Assembly: GCF_014199935.1 (NCBI RefSeq)
Contig: NZ_JACHOP010000003.1
Span: forward strand, 62,001-126,000
Source: Methylorubrum rhodinum
GTDB taxonomy: Bacteria > Pseudomonadota > Alphaproteobacteria > Rhizobiales > Beijerinckiaceae
Length of the DNA stretch: 64,000 nucleotides
Direction: 5' to 3'
Numbering within the stretch: the stretch's first letter is position 1; every line of letters begins with the position of its first letter. Under the pieces are notes generated by a model. The model made no database searches, had not been told where the DNA came from, and was given only the letters and a program-made list of their open reading frames with translations. A program made the position numbers and the translations under genes. Below, piece after piece: positions 7,117-16,108 of the stretch.

Positions 7117-10100
7117 GCGGGTTCAACCTCTCGGCTCTGGCCGTGCGCGAGCGCGCGGTCACGCTGTTCCTGCTCATCGCGCTGACCGGGGCGGGCTTCT
7201 TCGCCTTCGAGCGGCTCGGCCGCGCCGAGGATCCGAGCTTCGCGGTGAAGACGATGACCGTCTCGGCCGCGTGGCCGGGTGCCACCACCGACGAGATGCA
7301 GCGGCAGGTCGCCGACCCGCTAGAGAAGCGGCTGCAGGAACTCGTCTACTACGACCGCGTCGAGACGACCGTGCGGCCCGGCCTGATGCTGATGAAGGTC
7401 TTCTTCAAGGACAACATGCCGCCGGCCAAGCTGCAGGCGGAGTTCTACCAGACGCGCAAGAAGCTCTCCGATCAGACCGCCAGCCTGCCCCGCGGCGTGC
7501 TCGGGCCGCTGTTCAACGACGAGTTCTCGGACGTCTACTTCTCCCTCTACGCGCTCCAGGCCAAGGGCCTGCCGCACCGCACCCTCGTGCTGCGCGCCGA
7601 GGATCTGCGCCAGCGCCTGCTGCGGGTGCCGGGCGTCGAGAAGATCAACATCCTCGGCGAGCAGGCCCAGAAGATCTTCGTCGAGATCTCCTATCAGCGT
7701 CTCGCCACCCTCGGGATCACCGGCCAGCAACTCCTGGCCTCGCTGGCCAGCCAGAACGACGTCACCCCCGCGGGCTTCGTCGAGGCCGCGGGCCCGCGCG
7801 TGTACCTGCGCCTGGACGGCGCCATCGACGGGCTCGACGCGATCCGCAACCTGCCGGTGGCGGCGGGCGACCGCAGCCTCAAGCTCGGCGACATCGCCGA
7901 GGTCAAGCGCGGCTACGAGGACCCCAAGGCCTTCGAGATCCGCAACGACGGCGAGCCGGCCCTGATCCTCGGTCTCGTGATGAAGCCCGGCTACAACGGG
8001 CTGACCCTCGGCGCGGCCCTCAACGCCGAGGAGGTGGCGATCCATCATGAGATGCCCACCGGCCTCGGCTTCACCAAGATCACCGATCAGGCGAAGGTCA
8101 TCGACGAGGCCATCCACGAGTTCATGGTGAAATTCTTCACCGCCCTCGGCGTGGTGATCTTCGTCAGCCTCGTGGCGCTCGGCTTCCGCGTCGGCATCGT
8201 GGTGGCGCTCGCCGTGCCGCTGACGCTCTCGGCGGTGTTCGTGGTGATGCTGCTGACGGGCCGCGACTTCGACCGCATCACGCTCGGCGCCCTGATCATC
8301 TCGCTCGGCCTGCTCGTGGACGACGCCATCATCGCCATCGAGATGATGGTCGTGCGCATGGAGGAGGGCTACGACCGGATCGAGGCGGCGACCCATGCCT
8401 GGAGCTCGACCGCCGCGCCGATGCTGACCGGCACCGTCGTCACCATCGCGGGCTTCCTGCCCGTCGGCTTCGCCGCCTCCACGGCGGGCGAGTATGCCGG
8501 CAACATCTTCTGGGTGGTGGCCTTCTCGCTGATCATTTCCTGGATCGTGGCGGTGACCTTCACGCCCTATCTCGGCGTCAAGCTGCTGCCGAACATCAGA
8601 CGAGTGGAAGGCGGGCACGGGGCGATCTACGCCACGAGGAACTACCAGCGCCTGCGCCGGATCGTGCGGCTCTCGGTCGATCACAAGTGGATCGCCGCCG
8701 GCATCACGGTCGGGCTGTTCGGGCTGGCCGTGGTCGGGATGGGCCGTGTCGAGCAGCAGTTCTTTCCGAACTCCGAGCGGCCCGAACTCATCGTCGAGGT
8801 GACGCTGCCGGCCGGCTCCGCCTTCGCGACCACCGAGGCCACGGTGAAGACGATCGAGGCAGCCGTGCGCGACCTACCCGAAGCCAGGGAGATCACGAGC
8901 TACATCGGCCAGGGCATGCCGCGCTTCGTGCTCTCGTTCGATCCCGAACTGCCCGATCCCGCCTTCGCGCAGATCGTGGTCCAGACCGCCGATTCCCACG
9001 CCCGCGACGCGCTGCGCGTGAAGGTGCGCGCGCTCGTCGAGGAGGGCCGCTTCCCCGAGGCACGGGTGCGGGTGCTGCAGATCGTGTTCGGCCCCCCCGT
9101 GCGCTTTCCGGTCGCCTTCCGCGTGGTCGGACCCGACCTCGACGTGATCCGCGGCATCGCGGAGGAGGTGCGGGGCGCGATGATGCGCAATCCCAACATG
9201 CGGATGGTGCATCTCGACTGGGGCAACAAGACCCCGACCCTGCGCCTCGCCTTCGACCAGGAGCGCCTGCGCCTGATCGGCCTGACGCCGAAGGAGGCCG
9301 GCCAGCAATTGCAGAGCTACCTCAACGGCACGCCCGCGACCCAGGTGCGCGAGAACCTGCGCTCCGTCGATGTCGTCCTGCGCAGCCCCGGCCCCGAGCG
9401 GCGCTCCCTCGGCGACATCGGCGACCTGACGCTCACCACCAAGGACGGACGGCAGGTGCCGGTCTCGCAGGTGGCGCGGCTGGAGAGCAGCAACGAGGAC
9501 GCGGTCCTGAAGCGCTACAACCGCGAGACCTATATCCGCGTCCAGGGCGACGTGCTCGACGGCCTCCAGCCGCCGGACATCCACGCCCAGGTCGTCCCCC
9601 TGCTCGACCCGATCAAGGCCAAACTGCCGCCGGGATACCGCATCGACACGGCCGGATCGGTCGAGGAGAGCGGCAAGGCGATGACGGCCCTCGTCGCGGT
9701 GTTCCCGATCATGCTGATCGTGACGCTCACCGTCATCATGCTGCAGGTGCGCTCGTTCACGACCATGTTCATGGTGTTCGCCACCGCCCCGCTCGGGCTG
9801 GTGGGGGCCGTGCCGACGCTGCTGATCTTCCAGCAGCCCTTCGGCTTCAACGCGATCCTCGGCCTGATCGCCCTGTCGGGCATCCTGATGCGCAACACCC
9901 TGATCCTGGTGGACGAGATCCATCACGACCAGGCGGTGGGTCTCGAGGATTACGACGCCATCGTCGAATCGACCGTGCGGCGGGCGCGCCCCGTCATCCT
10001 GACGGCGGCCGCCGCGATGCTGGCCTTCATCCCGCTGACCCATTCGGTGTTCTGGGGGGCGCTGGCCTACGTGCTGATCGGCGGCGTCGGCGTCGGCACG

Positions 10101-10220
10101 CTGCTGACGCTGCTGTTCCTGCCCGCCCTCTACGCCCTCTGGTTTCGGGTGCGTCGGCCGGGCGAGGCGCAGGCCGTCGATTCCGTCGAGGCTGCGCCCG
10201 CGGCACTTCCCACGATCTGA
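7113..10220 (+). CDS. RND-family efflux pump, inner-membrane transporter
   Basis: A 1035-residue protein of normal RND length. TM1 lies near residues 15-35, followed by a large periplasmic loop. Then comes a TM2-TM6 block containing the proton-relay segment LGLLVDDAIIAIE (paired aspartates in TM4). The pattern repeats: a second loop and a C-terminal TM block with ALSGILMRNTLILVDEI and FLPALYALWF. It exports small molecules from the periplasm or inner membrane, driven by the proton gradient, together with the adaptor encoded just upstream. The substrate cannot be read from sequence. The DD relay argues for the drug/HAE group rather than metal-type pumps. A tetR gene follows 294 bases downstream. 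Confidence 0.94.
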   Translation: MSGFNLSALAVRERAVTLFLLIALTGAGFFAFERLGRAEDPSFAVKTMTVSAAWPGATTDEMQRQVADPLEKRLQELVYYDRVETTVRPGLMLMKVFFKDNMPPAKLQAEFYQTRKKLSDQTASLPRGVLGPLFNDEFSDVYFSLYALQAKGLPHRTLVLRAEDLRQRLLRVPGVEKINILGEQAQKIFVEISYQRLATLGITGQQLLASLASQNDVTPAGFVEAAGPRVYLRLDGAIDGLDAIRNLPVAAGDRSLKLGDIAEVKRGYEDPKAFEIRNDGEPALILGLVMKPGYNGLTLGAALNAEEVAIHHEMPTGLGFTKITDQAKVIDEAIHEFMVKFFTALGVVIFVSLVALGFRVGIVVALAVPLTLSAVFVVMLLTGRDFDRITLGALIISLGLLVDDAIIAIEMMVVRMEEGYDRIEAATHAWSSTAAPMLTGTVVTIAGFLPVGFAASTAGEYAGNIFWVVAFSLIISWIVAVTFTPYLGVKLLPNIRRVEGGHGAIYATRNYQRLRRIVRLSVDHKWIAAGITVGLFGLAVVGMGRVEQQFFPNSERPELIVEVTLPAGSAFATTEATVKTIEAAVRDLPEAREITSYIGQGMPRFVLSFDPELPDPAFAQIVVQTADSHARDALRVKVRALVEEGRFPEARVRVLQIVFGPPVRFPVAFRVVGPDLDVIRGIAEEVRGAMMRNPNMRMVHLDWGNKTPTLRLAFDQERLRLIGLTPKEAGQQLQSYLNGTPATQVRENLRSVDVVLRSPGPERRSLGDIGDLTLTTKDGRQVPVSQVARLESSNEDAVLKRYNRETYIRVQGDVLDGLQPPDIHAQVVPLLDPIKAKLPPGYRIDTAGSVEESGKAMTALVAVFPIMLIVTLTVIMLQVRSFTTMFMVFATAPLGLVGAVPTLLIFQQPFGFNAILGLIALSGILMRNTLILVDEIHHDQAVGLEDYDAIVESTVRRARPVILTAAAAMLAFIPLTHSVFWGALAYVLIGGVGVGTLLTLLFLPALYALWFRVRRPGEAQAVDSVEAAPAALPTI

Positions 10221-10252
10221 GGCCCCTCCGACGGAGAGGCTCGGAACGCGAT

Positions 10253-10278
10253 CGCACGCGCCTTCGAGGGCGCGTGCG
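10253..10278 (+). terminator. Terminator after the RND operon
   Basis: CGCACGCGCC (10253-10262) and GGCGCGTGCG (10269-10278) form a perfect 10-base-pair stem with loop TTCGAG, 33 bases past the stop codon. The sequence GTTGTCG follows, so there is no strong T run. The remainder of 10279-10514 shows only the tetR control region. Confidence 0.6.
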
Positions 10279-10458
10279 GTTGTCGCCTTGCCGATGAGAT
10301 ACGGAATGCTGTGATCGCACTCGCAGGCCCGCCCCGAGACGGGCATCGCACGGTCGGCCGCATCGACGACCTCGCCCCGTTGCGACCGGACATTTCCGTC
10401 GGGATCGGCCAGGACCCCGACGCCTCTTTTGCCTCGCTCTTTCTCGAACCACCCCTGT

Positions 10459-10487
10459 TTACATGATGATTTACATATATATGTACA
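10459..10487. promoter_or_regulatory. Candidate TetR autoregulatory operator
   Basis: An AT-rich block just before tetR contains the perfect palindrome TACATATATATGTA (10472-10485), preceded by TTTACATGATGA. Outer CTGT and ACAG (10455-10458 and 10484-10487) extend the symmetry. The position, 30 bases before the start codon, suits autorepression. Confidence 0.5.
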
Positions 10488-10514
10488 GGGAGAGAAAGGC
10501 GGAAGGACGCGGGT

Positions 10515-11057
10515 ATGCCGAGAGTCTCGCAGGAGCAGGCCAAGCTCAATCGTCAGCGCGTGGTGGAGGTCGCCGCGGCCCTCTTCCGGGAGCGCGGCAT
10601 CCACGGCGTCGGGGTCGCCGACATCATGGCCGCCGCCGGCCTCACCCATGGCGGATTCTACGGGCAATTCACCAACAAGGACGCCCTGGCCGTCGAGGCG
10701 TTCGACGCAGCGCTCGCCGAGGAGTACCGCGGCACGCAGCACGCCCTGGTTTCGAACTACCTGTCCCTCGGCCACGTCCGGACTCCCGGGAAGGGATGTC
10801 CCCTCGCGGCGCTCGCGAACGACGTCGCCCGGGAGCCATCGGGCAGCGCGGTGCGCTCACGCTTCACCCAAGGTGTCCGGCACCTCGCCGGCCTCCTGGC
10901 GGACCTGATCCCGAAGGCCTCCAGGGAGCGCCGCCGTCAGCGGTCCCTGGCCCACCTGTCGACACTGGTCGGTGCGGTCGTCCTCGCGCGGGCGGTCGAT
11001 GACGAGGTGCTGGCGAACGACCTGATCGAGGCCGCCCGAGACGCCGTCACCAAGTGA
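10515..11057 (+). CDS. TetR-family transcriptional regulator
   Basis: A 180-residue protein with an N-terminal TetR helix-turn-helix at about residues 10-55. It contains GVADIMAAAGLTHGGFYGQF, the THGGFY recognition-helix signature. The C-terminal part is the helical ligand-binding domain and includes a GCPLAALANDV segment typical of this clade. It lies downstream of the RND operon and just past an AT-rich palindrome that could be its own operator. It probably represses the efflux genes and responds to one of their substrates; that link is inferred from position. The start at 10515 follows a GGAAGGACGC purine-rich stretch. Confidence 0.9.
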   Translation: MPRVSQEQAKLNRQRVVEVAAALFRERGIHGVGVADIMAAAGLTHGGFYGQFTNKDALAVEAFDAALAEEYRGTQHALVSNYLSLGHVRTPGKGCPLAALANDVAREPSGSAVRSRFTQGVRHLAGLLADLIPKASRERRRQRSLAHLSTLVGAVVLARAVDDEVLANDLIEAARDAVTK

Positions 11058-11165
11058 CCGTCACGGCGGCGTGACGCCGCCGAGCCCCGCCGGCCGAGTC
11101 GGTCGGTTTCGGCACCGGCGCCGACCACCTGACTGCAGGCTTTTCGGGCGGGCGCGCGAGAGCCA

Positions 11166-11205
11166 TTGACAGCGGCACCTTGCAGAAATAAATTTCAATC
11201 GTAAT
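11166..11205 (+). promoter_or_regulatory. Promoter of the beta-propeller gene, matching the RND promoter
   Basis: TTGACA (11166-11171) and TAAATT (11189-11194) are 17 bases apart, followed by ATCGTAAT (11198-11205). CCATTGAC, CACC and ATCGTAAT coincide in register with 5953-5995, while surrounding sequence differs. This suggests a shared operator or a recent duplication. Confidence 0.55.
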
Positions 11206-11271
11206 TTATATGCCTGTAACGACCCGGCATGGGCTCGGGCCGAACCGGATCACCACGGGAGTTCGACACCC

Positions 11272-12333
11272 ATGACCGACCCGATCCGGACTCCGTCGAG
11301 CGAAGGGCGCGCGGCGGCCGACGCGCATCGCGGTCTCGCGCCCCGTCGATCCGCCGACGCGCCGTCGGATCCGTTCAGGCGCCGGGTCGGTTCGAGGCAC
11401 GCCGTCGGGGCCGCGATCCTGTCGGTCGCCCTGGCGTGGCTGAGCGTGCCCGCCGCCGCCCAGGACCGGGCGGACGCGATCCGCCTGCCGGACAGCAGCC
11501 GGTTCCCGGAGAGCGTGACCTCGCTCGCGGATGGGACCCTGTTCGTGAGCAGCATCGCCGACGGGGGCGTGCTCAAGATCACGGGAAACGGGGCGGTCAC
11601 GACCGCCTTCCTGAAGCCCGGCGATCATGGGACGCGCTCGACCTTCGGCCTCCTGGCCGACGCGGCGCGCGGCCTCCTCTGGGTCGCCTCGAACGACGCG
11701 ACCGCCCTCGGGGCGACGGGGCCGACCACGACGGAAGGCGGGTGGGTCAAGGCCTTCGATCTCGCGACGGGCGCACTCGAGCGAAGCGTTCGACTGCCGG
11801 GCGACCGAACCCTCGCCAACGATTTCGCCGTGGGCAAGGACGGGACGCTCTACGTCACCGACACCTTCGCCCCGCGGATCCTGCGGCTGACGCCGGGCGC
11901 CACGACGCTCGACGTGTTCGTGGAGAACGAGGCCCTGAAGAAGGGGCTCGACGGCATCGCCTTCGGCGCCGACGGGAACCTCTACGTCAACACCTTCCTG
12001 GGCGGCGAGTTGTTCCGCATCGAGGTGAAGGACGGACGGGCCGGCGCGGTCAGGCAACTCGGGACCAGCCGATCCCTGACCTTTCCGGATGGCCTGCGCG
12101 CCTACGGGGACGGATTCCTGATGGTCGAGGGCAGCGGCGCCCTGAGCCGGGTCACGGTCAACGGCGACGTGGCCAGGATCGACACCTTGCGGCAGTTCGC
12201 CGGGCCGACGGGGCTGACGGCGGTCGGCGGACGGATCTGGGTCGCCGAAGGGCAGCTCGGTGTCGTCGCCGAGGTCGCCAAGGGCAACTCCGCGATGCCG
12301 AGCTTCCACCTGCGCGCCGCCGACGCGGAATAG
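11272..12333 (+). CDS. Secreted SMP-30/NHL-type beta-propeller protein
   Basis: A 353-residue protein. Residues 1-64 hold an unusually long basic N-region, then a hydrophobic core (AVGAAILSVALAWLSVPAAA) with cleavage at AAA-QD. A later start is therefore possible. The mature part has repeated blade motifs: PESVTSLADGTLFVSSIADGGVLKI, ANDFAVGKDGTLYVTDTFAPRILRL, GLDGIAFGADGNLYVNTFLGG. These are typical of SMP-30/gluconolactonase-like or NHL propellers. It is likely periplasmic and may be a lactonase or a binding protein; the catalytic metal ligands cannot be placed with confidence. The stop codon overlaps a dispersed repeat. Confidence 0.75.
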   Translation: MTDPIRTPSSEGRAAADAHRGLAPRRSADAPSDPFRRRVGSRHAVGAAILSVALAWLSVPAAAQDRADAIRLPDSSRFPESVTSLADGTLFVSSIADGGVLKITGNGAVTTAFLKPGDHGTRSTFGLLADAARGLLWVASNDATALGATGPTTTEGGWVKAFDLATGALERSVRLPGDRTLANDFAVGKDGTLYVTDTFAPRILRLTPGATTLDVFVENEALKKGLDGIAFGADGNLYVNTFLGGELFRIEVKDGRAGAVRQLGTSRSLTFPDGLRAYGDGFLMVEGSGALSRVTVNGDVARIDTLRQFAGPTGLTAVGGRIWVAEGQLGVVAEVAKGNSAMPSFHLRAADAE

Positions 12334-12387
12334 AGCATCGGCCCGAAAGGTGGGAACCGGCTTTCGGAAAAAGCCGATGCGGCACAG
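12332..12387 (+). repeat. Dispersed hairpin repeat, copy 3
   Basis: The element starts AGAGCATCGGCCCGAAAGG, has a CCGAAAG / CTTTCGG hairpin, then AAAAAGCCGATGCGGCACA. It overlaps the TAG stop of the preceding gene by two bases, so it also provides that gene's 3' end. Confidence 0.8.
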
Positions 12388-12392
12388 GAAAT

Positions 12393-12433
12393 TAGAGCAT
12401 CGTGCTGGATCCGATATCCAGCACGATGCTCTA
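12393..12433. terminator. Perfect 18-bp palindrome, likely bidirectional terminator
   Basis: Positions 12393-12410 (starting TAGAGCATCG) and 12416-12433 are exact reverse complements around CCGAT. The arm begins with the same AGAGCATCG that opens the adjacent dispersed repeat, so the two are probably related elements. Confidence 0.7.
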
Positions 12434-12504
12434 GCGCTCACCCGTCGCGCCGGACCCGTTGCCTCGCCCGATCCACGTGGGCAGCCGCCCGGACAAGCGG
12501 AGAC

Positions 12505-14007
12505 ATGACCATGACCCGTTCGTTCACCGGACGCGACGAAGCGGGCGACCCTGTCACGGCGCCCCTGAAGGCGTCGCCCTCGGGCGAAGTCGTCCACGAC
12601 CGACCGGCGATGGACATCCGGACACGGCGCCTCCTCGACGCGCCGATCCTGCCGCTGATGGCGCGGATGGCCGCGCCGAACATCCTCGTGATGCTGGTCC
12701 AGACCTCGGTCGGCCTCATCGAGACCTACTTCGTCGCCGCGCTCGGCACGGATGCCCTGGCCGGCATGGCCATCGTCTTCCCAGTGGTGATGCTCGTCCA
12801 GATGATCTCCGCGGGCGGCATCGGCGGCGGCATCCAGTCCGCGGTCGCGCGGACCCTGGGGGCCGGGCGGCCGGTCCCGGCCGGCCTGCTCGCCTGGCAC
12901 GCCCTCGGCATCGCGCTCGGGCTCGGCCTCGTGACGACGCTCCTCGCCCTGACCCTCGGACCGCCGCTCTACGCGCTGATGGGCGGAAGCGGCGGCTCGC
13001 TGGCGGCGGCCACCGCCTACGCCGAGGTCGTCCTCGGCGGAGCCGTCCTGATCTGGCTGTTCAACGCGCTGTCCGCGGTGATCCGCGGCACCGGCAACAT
13101 GGGGCTCCCGGCCGCCGTCACCTGCGCCGGGGCGCTCGTGCTGATCCCGCTCTCGCCCGCGCTGATCTTCGGCTGGGGGCCGCTCCCCGCCCTCGGCATC
13201 GCGGGCGGCGGCCTCGCCTTCGTGGCCTACTACGCCGTCGGCTCGGCGGTCTTCGCCGCCTATCTCTGGTCGGGCCGCGGCGTGCTCGCCCCGAGCCGGC
13301 GACCGCCGCGCCTGACCTGGGCGCCCTCCCGGGAGATCCTTCGCATCGGCGCGCTCTCCGGCATCGCCACCGTGACCTCGAACGTCACCGTCATCGCGGC
13401 GACCGCCTTCGTCGGAGCGGCGGGGCCGGCCACCGTCGCGGGCTACGGGACGGGCGCGCGGCTCGAATACCTCCTGGTTCCCCTCGTGTTCGGCCTGGGC
13501 TCGCCCATCGCGGCCATCGTCGGCACGGCTCTGGGCGCCGGGGACCACGCCCGCGCGCGCCGCGCCGCCCTGACCGGCGCCGTCGTGGCCGGACTCCTGA
13601 CGGAGGCCATCGGGCTGACGGCCGCCCTGCATCCGGCCGCGTGGCTCGGCCTGTTCGGGAGCGATCCGGCGATGCTCGCCTCGGGCGCGCTCTACCTGCG
13701 CATCGTCGGCCCGTTCTACGGGTTCTTCGGTTTCGCCCTGGCCCTGTACTTCGCCGCCCAGGGAGCCGGCCGCGTCGGCTGGCCGGTCGCCGCCAGCCTG
13801 CTTCGGATGGGCGTCGCGCTGGGCGGGGCCTGGATCGCGGCGGCTGCCGTGCCCGGCCCCGGCGGCACCTTCGCCGCCCTGGCGGCGGGCTTCGTCGCGA
13901 TGGGCCTCGTCAACGCCTTCGCCTTCACGACCGGCCGGATGTTCCGGATCGAGGCGCCTCGACGAGGGGCGCTCGCCCCCGCGCCGGCCGGTGGACTCGG
14001 CCGCTGA
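12505..14007 (+). CDS. MATE-family multidrug/metabolite exporter
   Basis: A 500-residue polytopic membrane protein with about 12 hydrophobic segments in two homologous halves. The first half opens PILPLMARMAAPNILVMLVQTSVGLIETYFVAALG, the MATE signature region. The second half has GVALGGAWIAAAAVPGPGG near its end. MATE proteins export cationic drugs or metabolites in exchange for protons or sodium. Translation may start at ATG 12505 or ATG 12511; the second sits better relative to GGAG at 12498. It lies downstream of the propeller gene and may share its promoter, although a strong palindrome lies between. A dispersed repeat follows the stop. Confidence 0.9.
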   Translation: MTMTRSFTGRDEAGDPVTAPLKASPSGEVVHDRPAMDIRTRRLLDAPILPLMARMAAPNILVMLVQTSVGLIETYFVAALGTDALAGMAIVFPVVMLVQMISAGGIGGGIQSAVARTLGAGRPVPAGLLAWHALGIALGLGLVTTLLALTLGPPLYALMGGSGGSLAAATAYAEVVLGGAVLIWLFNALSAVIRGTGNMGLPAAVTCAGALVLIPLSPALIFGWGPLPALGIAGGGLAFVAYYAVGSAVFAAYLWSGRGVLAPSRRPPRLTWAPSREILRIGALSGIATVTSNVTVIAATAFVGAAGPATVAGYGTGARLEYLLVPLVFGLGSPIAAIVGTALGAGDHARARRAALTGAVVAGLLTEAIGLTAALHPAAWLGLFGSDPAMLASGALYLRIVGPFYGFFGFALALYFAAQGAGRVGWPVAASLLRMGVALGGAWIAAAAVPGPGGTFAALAAGFVAMGLVNAFAFTTGRMFRIEAPRRGALAPAPAGGLGR

Positions 14008-14025
14008 GCCGCGCCCAGCGCCGCT

Positions 14026-14082
14026 AGAGCATCGTTCCGAAAGGTGGTTTTTTGGCTTTCGGAAAAAGACGATGCGGCACAG
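14026..14082 (+). repeat. Dispersed hairpin repeat, copy 4
   Basis: Same element: AGAGCATCGTTCCGAAAGG, a TTTTTT-containing loop, CTTTCGGAAAAAGACGATGCGGCAC. It begins 19 bases past the MATE stop and is well placed to end that transcript. The remaining bases to 14300 show no gene; they form the 3' flank of atzH. Confidence 0.8.
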
Positions 14083-14300
14083 AAACATAGACCATCGGCA
14101 TCGAAATCCTCGCGCAGGTCCAAGACCTTCGACATGGCGAACCTCCTGGCCCGCCGCATCGCATCACACCCGCCCCTCCCCCGGAAACCCGTGAGTCCCC
14201 GCCCGCACCGATCGCTATAAGGGTAAGGTTCGCAGTCCGAAGCATGGGTCGGCCGAGCCCTCGGGGCCGGGACGCGCGCCGGCCCGTTCGGATCGAGCCT

Positions 14301-14687
14301 TCAGGCGGGCTCGTCGATGACGCTGACATGGGCGGCGACGACCTTCCAGCCGTCGGGGAAGCGGATCCAGGTCTGACTCTGGCGCCCGATCCGGCCGGGG
14401 GCGGCATCGCGCCGGAACAGCGTCATCGCCACGGCGAGATCGCGCCCGTAGGTGGTGATGACCGTCCCTTCGAGGGTGCGGGCGAGCCCCTGCGGAGGCC
14501 GCGCGCGGCGGAAGGCGCGGATCGCCTCCATGCCGTGGAGGTTCTCGGCGGCACCGTAGCGGATCGTACGGGGATCGTCGTGGAACAGGCGCTCCAGCGT
14601 CGCCACGTCGTTGCCGACCAGCGCCGCCTCGTAGAGCGCGAACACGGCCTCGACCTCGGCCTTCACCGCGGGATCGTCGATGACCAT
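14301..14687 (-). CDS. atzH: AtzH-like protein (1,3-dicarboxyurea decarboxylase family, DUF3225)
   Basis: A 128-residue small alpha+beta protein of the NTF2-like superfamily, close in length and pattern to AtzH. It shows VEAVFALYEAALVGNDVAT, LFHDDPRTIRYGAAENLHG, and the C-terminal QTWIRFPDGWKVVAAHVS. AtzH removes a carboxyl group from 1,3-dicarboxyurea to give allophanate in the cyanuric acid pathway (family knowledge). It is the last gene of an operon with atzG and atzE. The stop of atzE overlaps an in-frame GTG at 14696, which is an alternative start coupled to atzE; ATG 14687 is given here. Exact substrate in this organism is unproven. Confidence 0.8.
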   Translation of the reverse strand: MVIDDPAVKAEVEAVFALYEAALVGNDVATLERLFHDDPRTIRYGAAENLHGMEAIRAFRRARPPQGLARTLEGTVITTYGRDLAVAMTLFRRDAAPGRIGRQSQTWIRFPDGWKVVAAHVSVIDEPA

Positions 14688-14692
14688 CGCGC

Positions 14693-16108
14693 TCACGCCA
14701 GCACCGCCACGGGCGCGCGCGAAAGACCCTCGCGTTCCAGATGGTGCGCCACTCGCAGGGCGACGTCCTCGCGCCAGGGCGCCGCGATCACCTGCACGCC
14801 GAGCGGCAGGCCGTCGTCGAGCCGCACCGGCACCGCGGCGACCGGCAGGCCGATGAACGAGATCGGCTGGGTGAACAGGCCGATATTCGGCCGCACCGGC
14901 CATTCGACGCCGTCGAGCACGAAGGTCGTCTGGCCCGAGCGCGGCGCCCGGCACGGCGTCGAGGGGGCGAGGATCACGTCGACCTCCTCGAACAGCGCGA
15001 GCACGGCGGCGCGGTACCAGCGGCGGAAGCGCTGCGCCCGCTCGACGAAGGGGGCGGGCAGCATCGCGCCCGCGAGCAGCCGGTCGCGCACCGCCGGGTC
15101 GAAATCCTGCGCCCGCGACCGCAGCCGGTCGAGATGGAGCGCGGCGCCCTCGGCGGCGGTGATCAGGTAGGCCGCCGCGCGGGCGCGCGCCGCCTCCGGG
15201 ATCTCGACCGTGCGGGTGACGCCGAGAGCCTGGGCGAGGCGGGCGACGGCCTCGAAGGCGTCCGCCTCCCCGCCTCGGGCGAAGTATCCCCCCGCCACCG
15301 CGATGCGCAGGCCGGACACGCCCTCGCCGAGGCGCGGGGCGACGGGGTCCGGCGCGCGCGCGGTGCAGACCGGGTCGGCGGCGTCCGGCCCCTGCATGGC
15401 GTCGTAGGCCAGCGCGAGATCGCGGGCCGAGCGCGCCATCGGCCCGAGATGGTCGAGGCTGCCGACGAAGGGGAAGGTGCCGGCCCGGCTGAGCCGGCCG
15501 TAGGTGGGTTTCAGCCCGAAGCAGCCGCAGAAGGCCGACGGCACCCGGATCGAGCCGTTGGTGTCCGAGGCGAGCGCCAGCGGCACGAGGCCGGCGGCGA
15601 GAGCCCCGCCCGAGCCGCCCGACGAGCCGCCGGACATGTGGCCGAGGTCGTGCGGGTTGCGGCTCGCGCCGTCGTGGACGTTCTCGCCGGTGAAGTCGTA
15701 GGCGTACTCGCCCATGTTGAGGGCACCGACGAGCACCGCGCCCGCCGCTTCCAGGCGCGCGATCAGCGCGGCGTCGCGGGTCGCGGGCGCCCGTTCGCGG
15801 TTGATCCGGGCGCCCGCCCGCGTCGGCAGGCCGGCGACGTCGAACAGGTTCTTGACCGCGAACGGCACGCCGGCCAGCGCCCCGAGCGCCGCGCCGCGGG
15901 CGCGGGCCGCGTCGATCGTATCGGCCCGGGCGAGCGCCCGCTCGGCCAGCACGTCGGTGAAGGCGTTCACGCGCCCGTCGAGGCGGGCGATGCGCTCCAG
16001 CGCGGCGGCGGTCACGGTGCGGGCGGCGACATGGCCGGCCGCGACCGCCTCGGCGATCCCCGCCGCCGGGGCCGTGCCCCAGTCCGTCACGTCCGTCATC
16101 GCGCTCAC
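14693..16108 (-). CDS. atzE: AtzE-family amidase (1-carboxybiuret hydrolase-like)
   Basis: A 471-residue amidase-signature enzyme. The catalytic set is visible: K86 (VPFAVKNLFD), the cis-Ser at S162 in HMSGGSSGGSGG, and the nucleophile S186 (SDTNGSIRVPS), with the usual 24-residue spacing between the serines. AtzE hydrolyses 1-carboxybiuret to 1,3-dicarboxyurea and ammonia, and it needs the small subunit AtzG. Here atzG lies immediately upstream, its stop overlapping the GTG start by four bases (GTGA). Neighbouring atzH supports the assignment. No cyanuric acid hydrolase (AtzD) is in the window, so the upstream ring-opening step or true substrate is open. Confidence 0.85.
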   Translation of the reverse strand: MSAMTDVTDWGTAPAAGIAEAVAAGHVAARTVTAAALERIARLDGRVNAFTDVLAERALARADTIDAARARGAALGALAGVPFAVKNLFDVAGLPTRAGARINRERAPATRDAALIARLEAAGAVLVGALNMGEYAYDFTGENVHDGASRNPHDLGHMSGGSSGGSGGALAAGLVPLALASDTNGSIRVPSAFCGCFGLKPTYGRLSRAGTFPFVGSLDHLGPMARSARDLALAYDAMQGPDAADPVCTARAPDPVAPRLGEGVSGLRIAVAGGYFARGGEADAFEAVARLAQALGVTRTVEIPEAARARAAAYLITAAEGAALHLDRLRSRAQDFDPAVRDRLLAGAMLPAPFVERAQRFRRWYRAAVLALFEEVDVILAPSTPCRAPRSGQTTFVLDGVEWPVRPNIGLFTQPISFIGLPVAAVPVRLDDGLPLGVQVIAAPWREDVALRVAHHLEREGLSRAPVAVLA

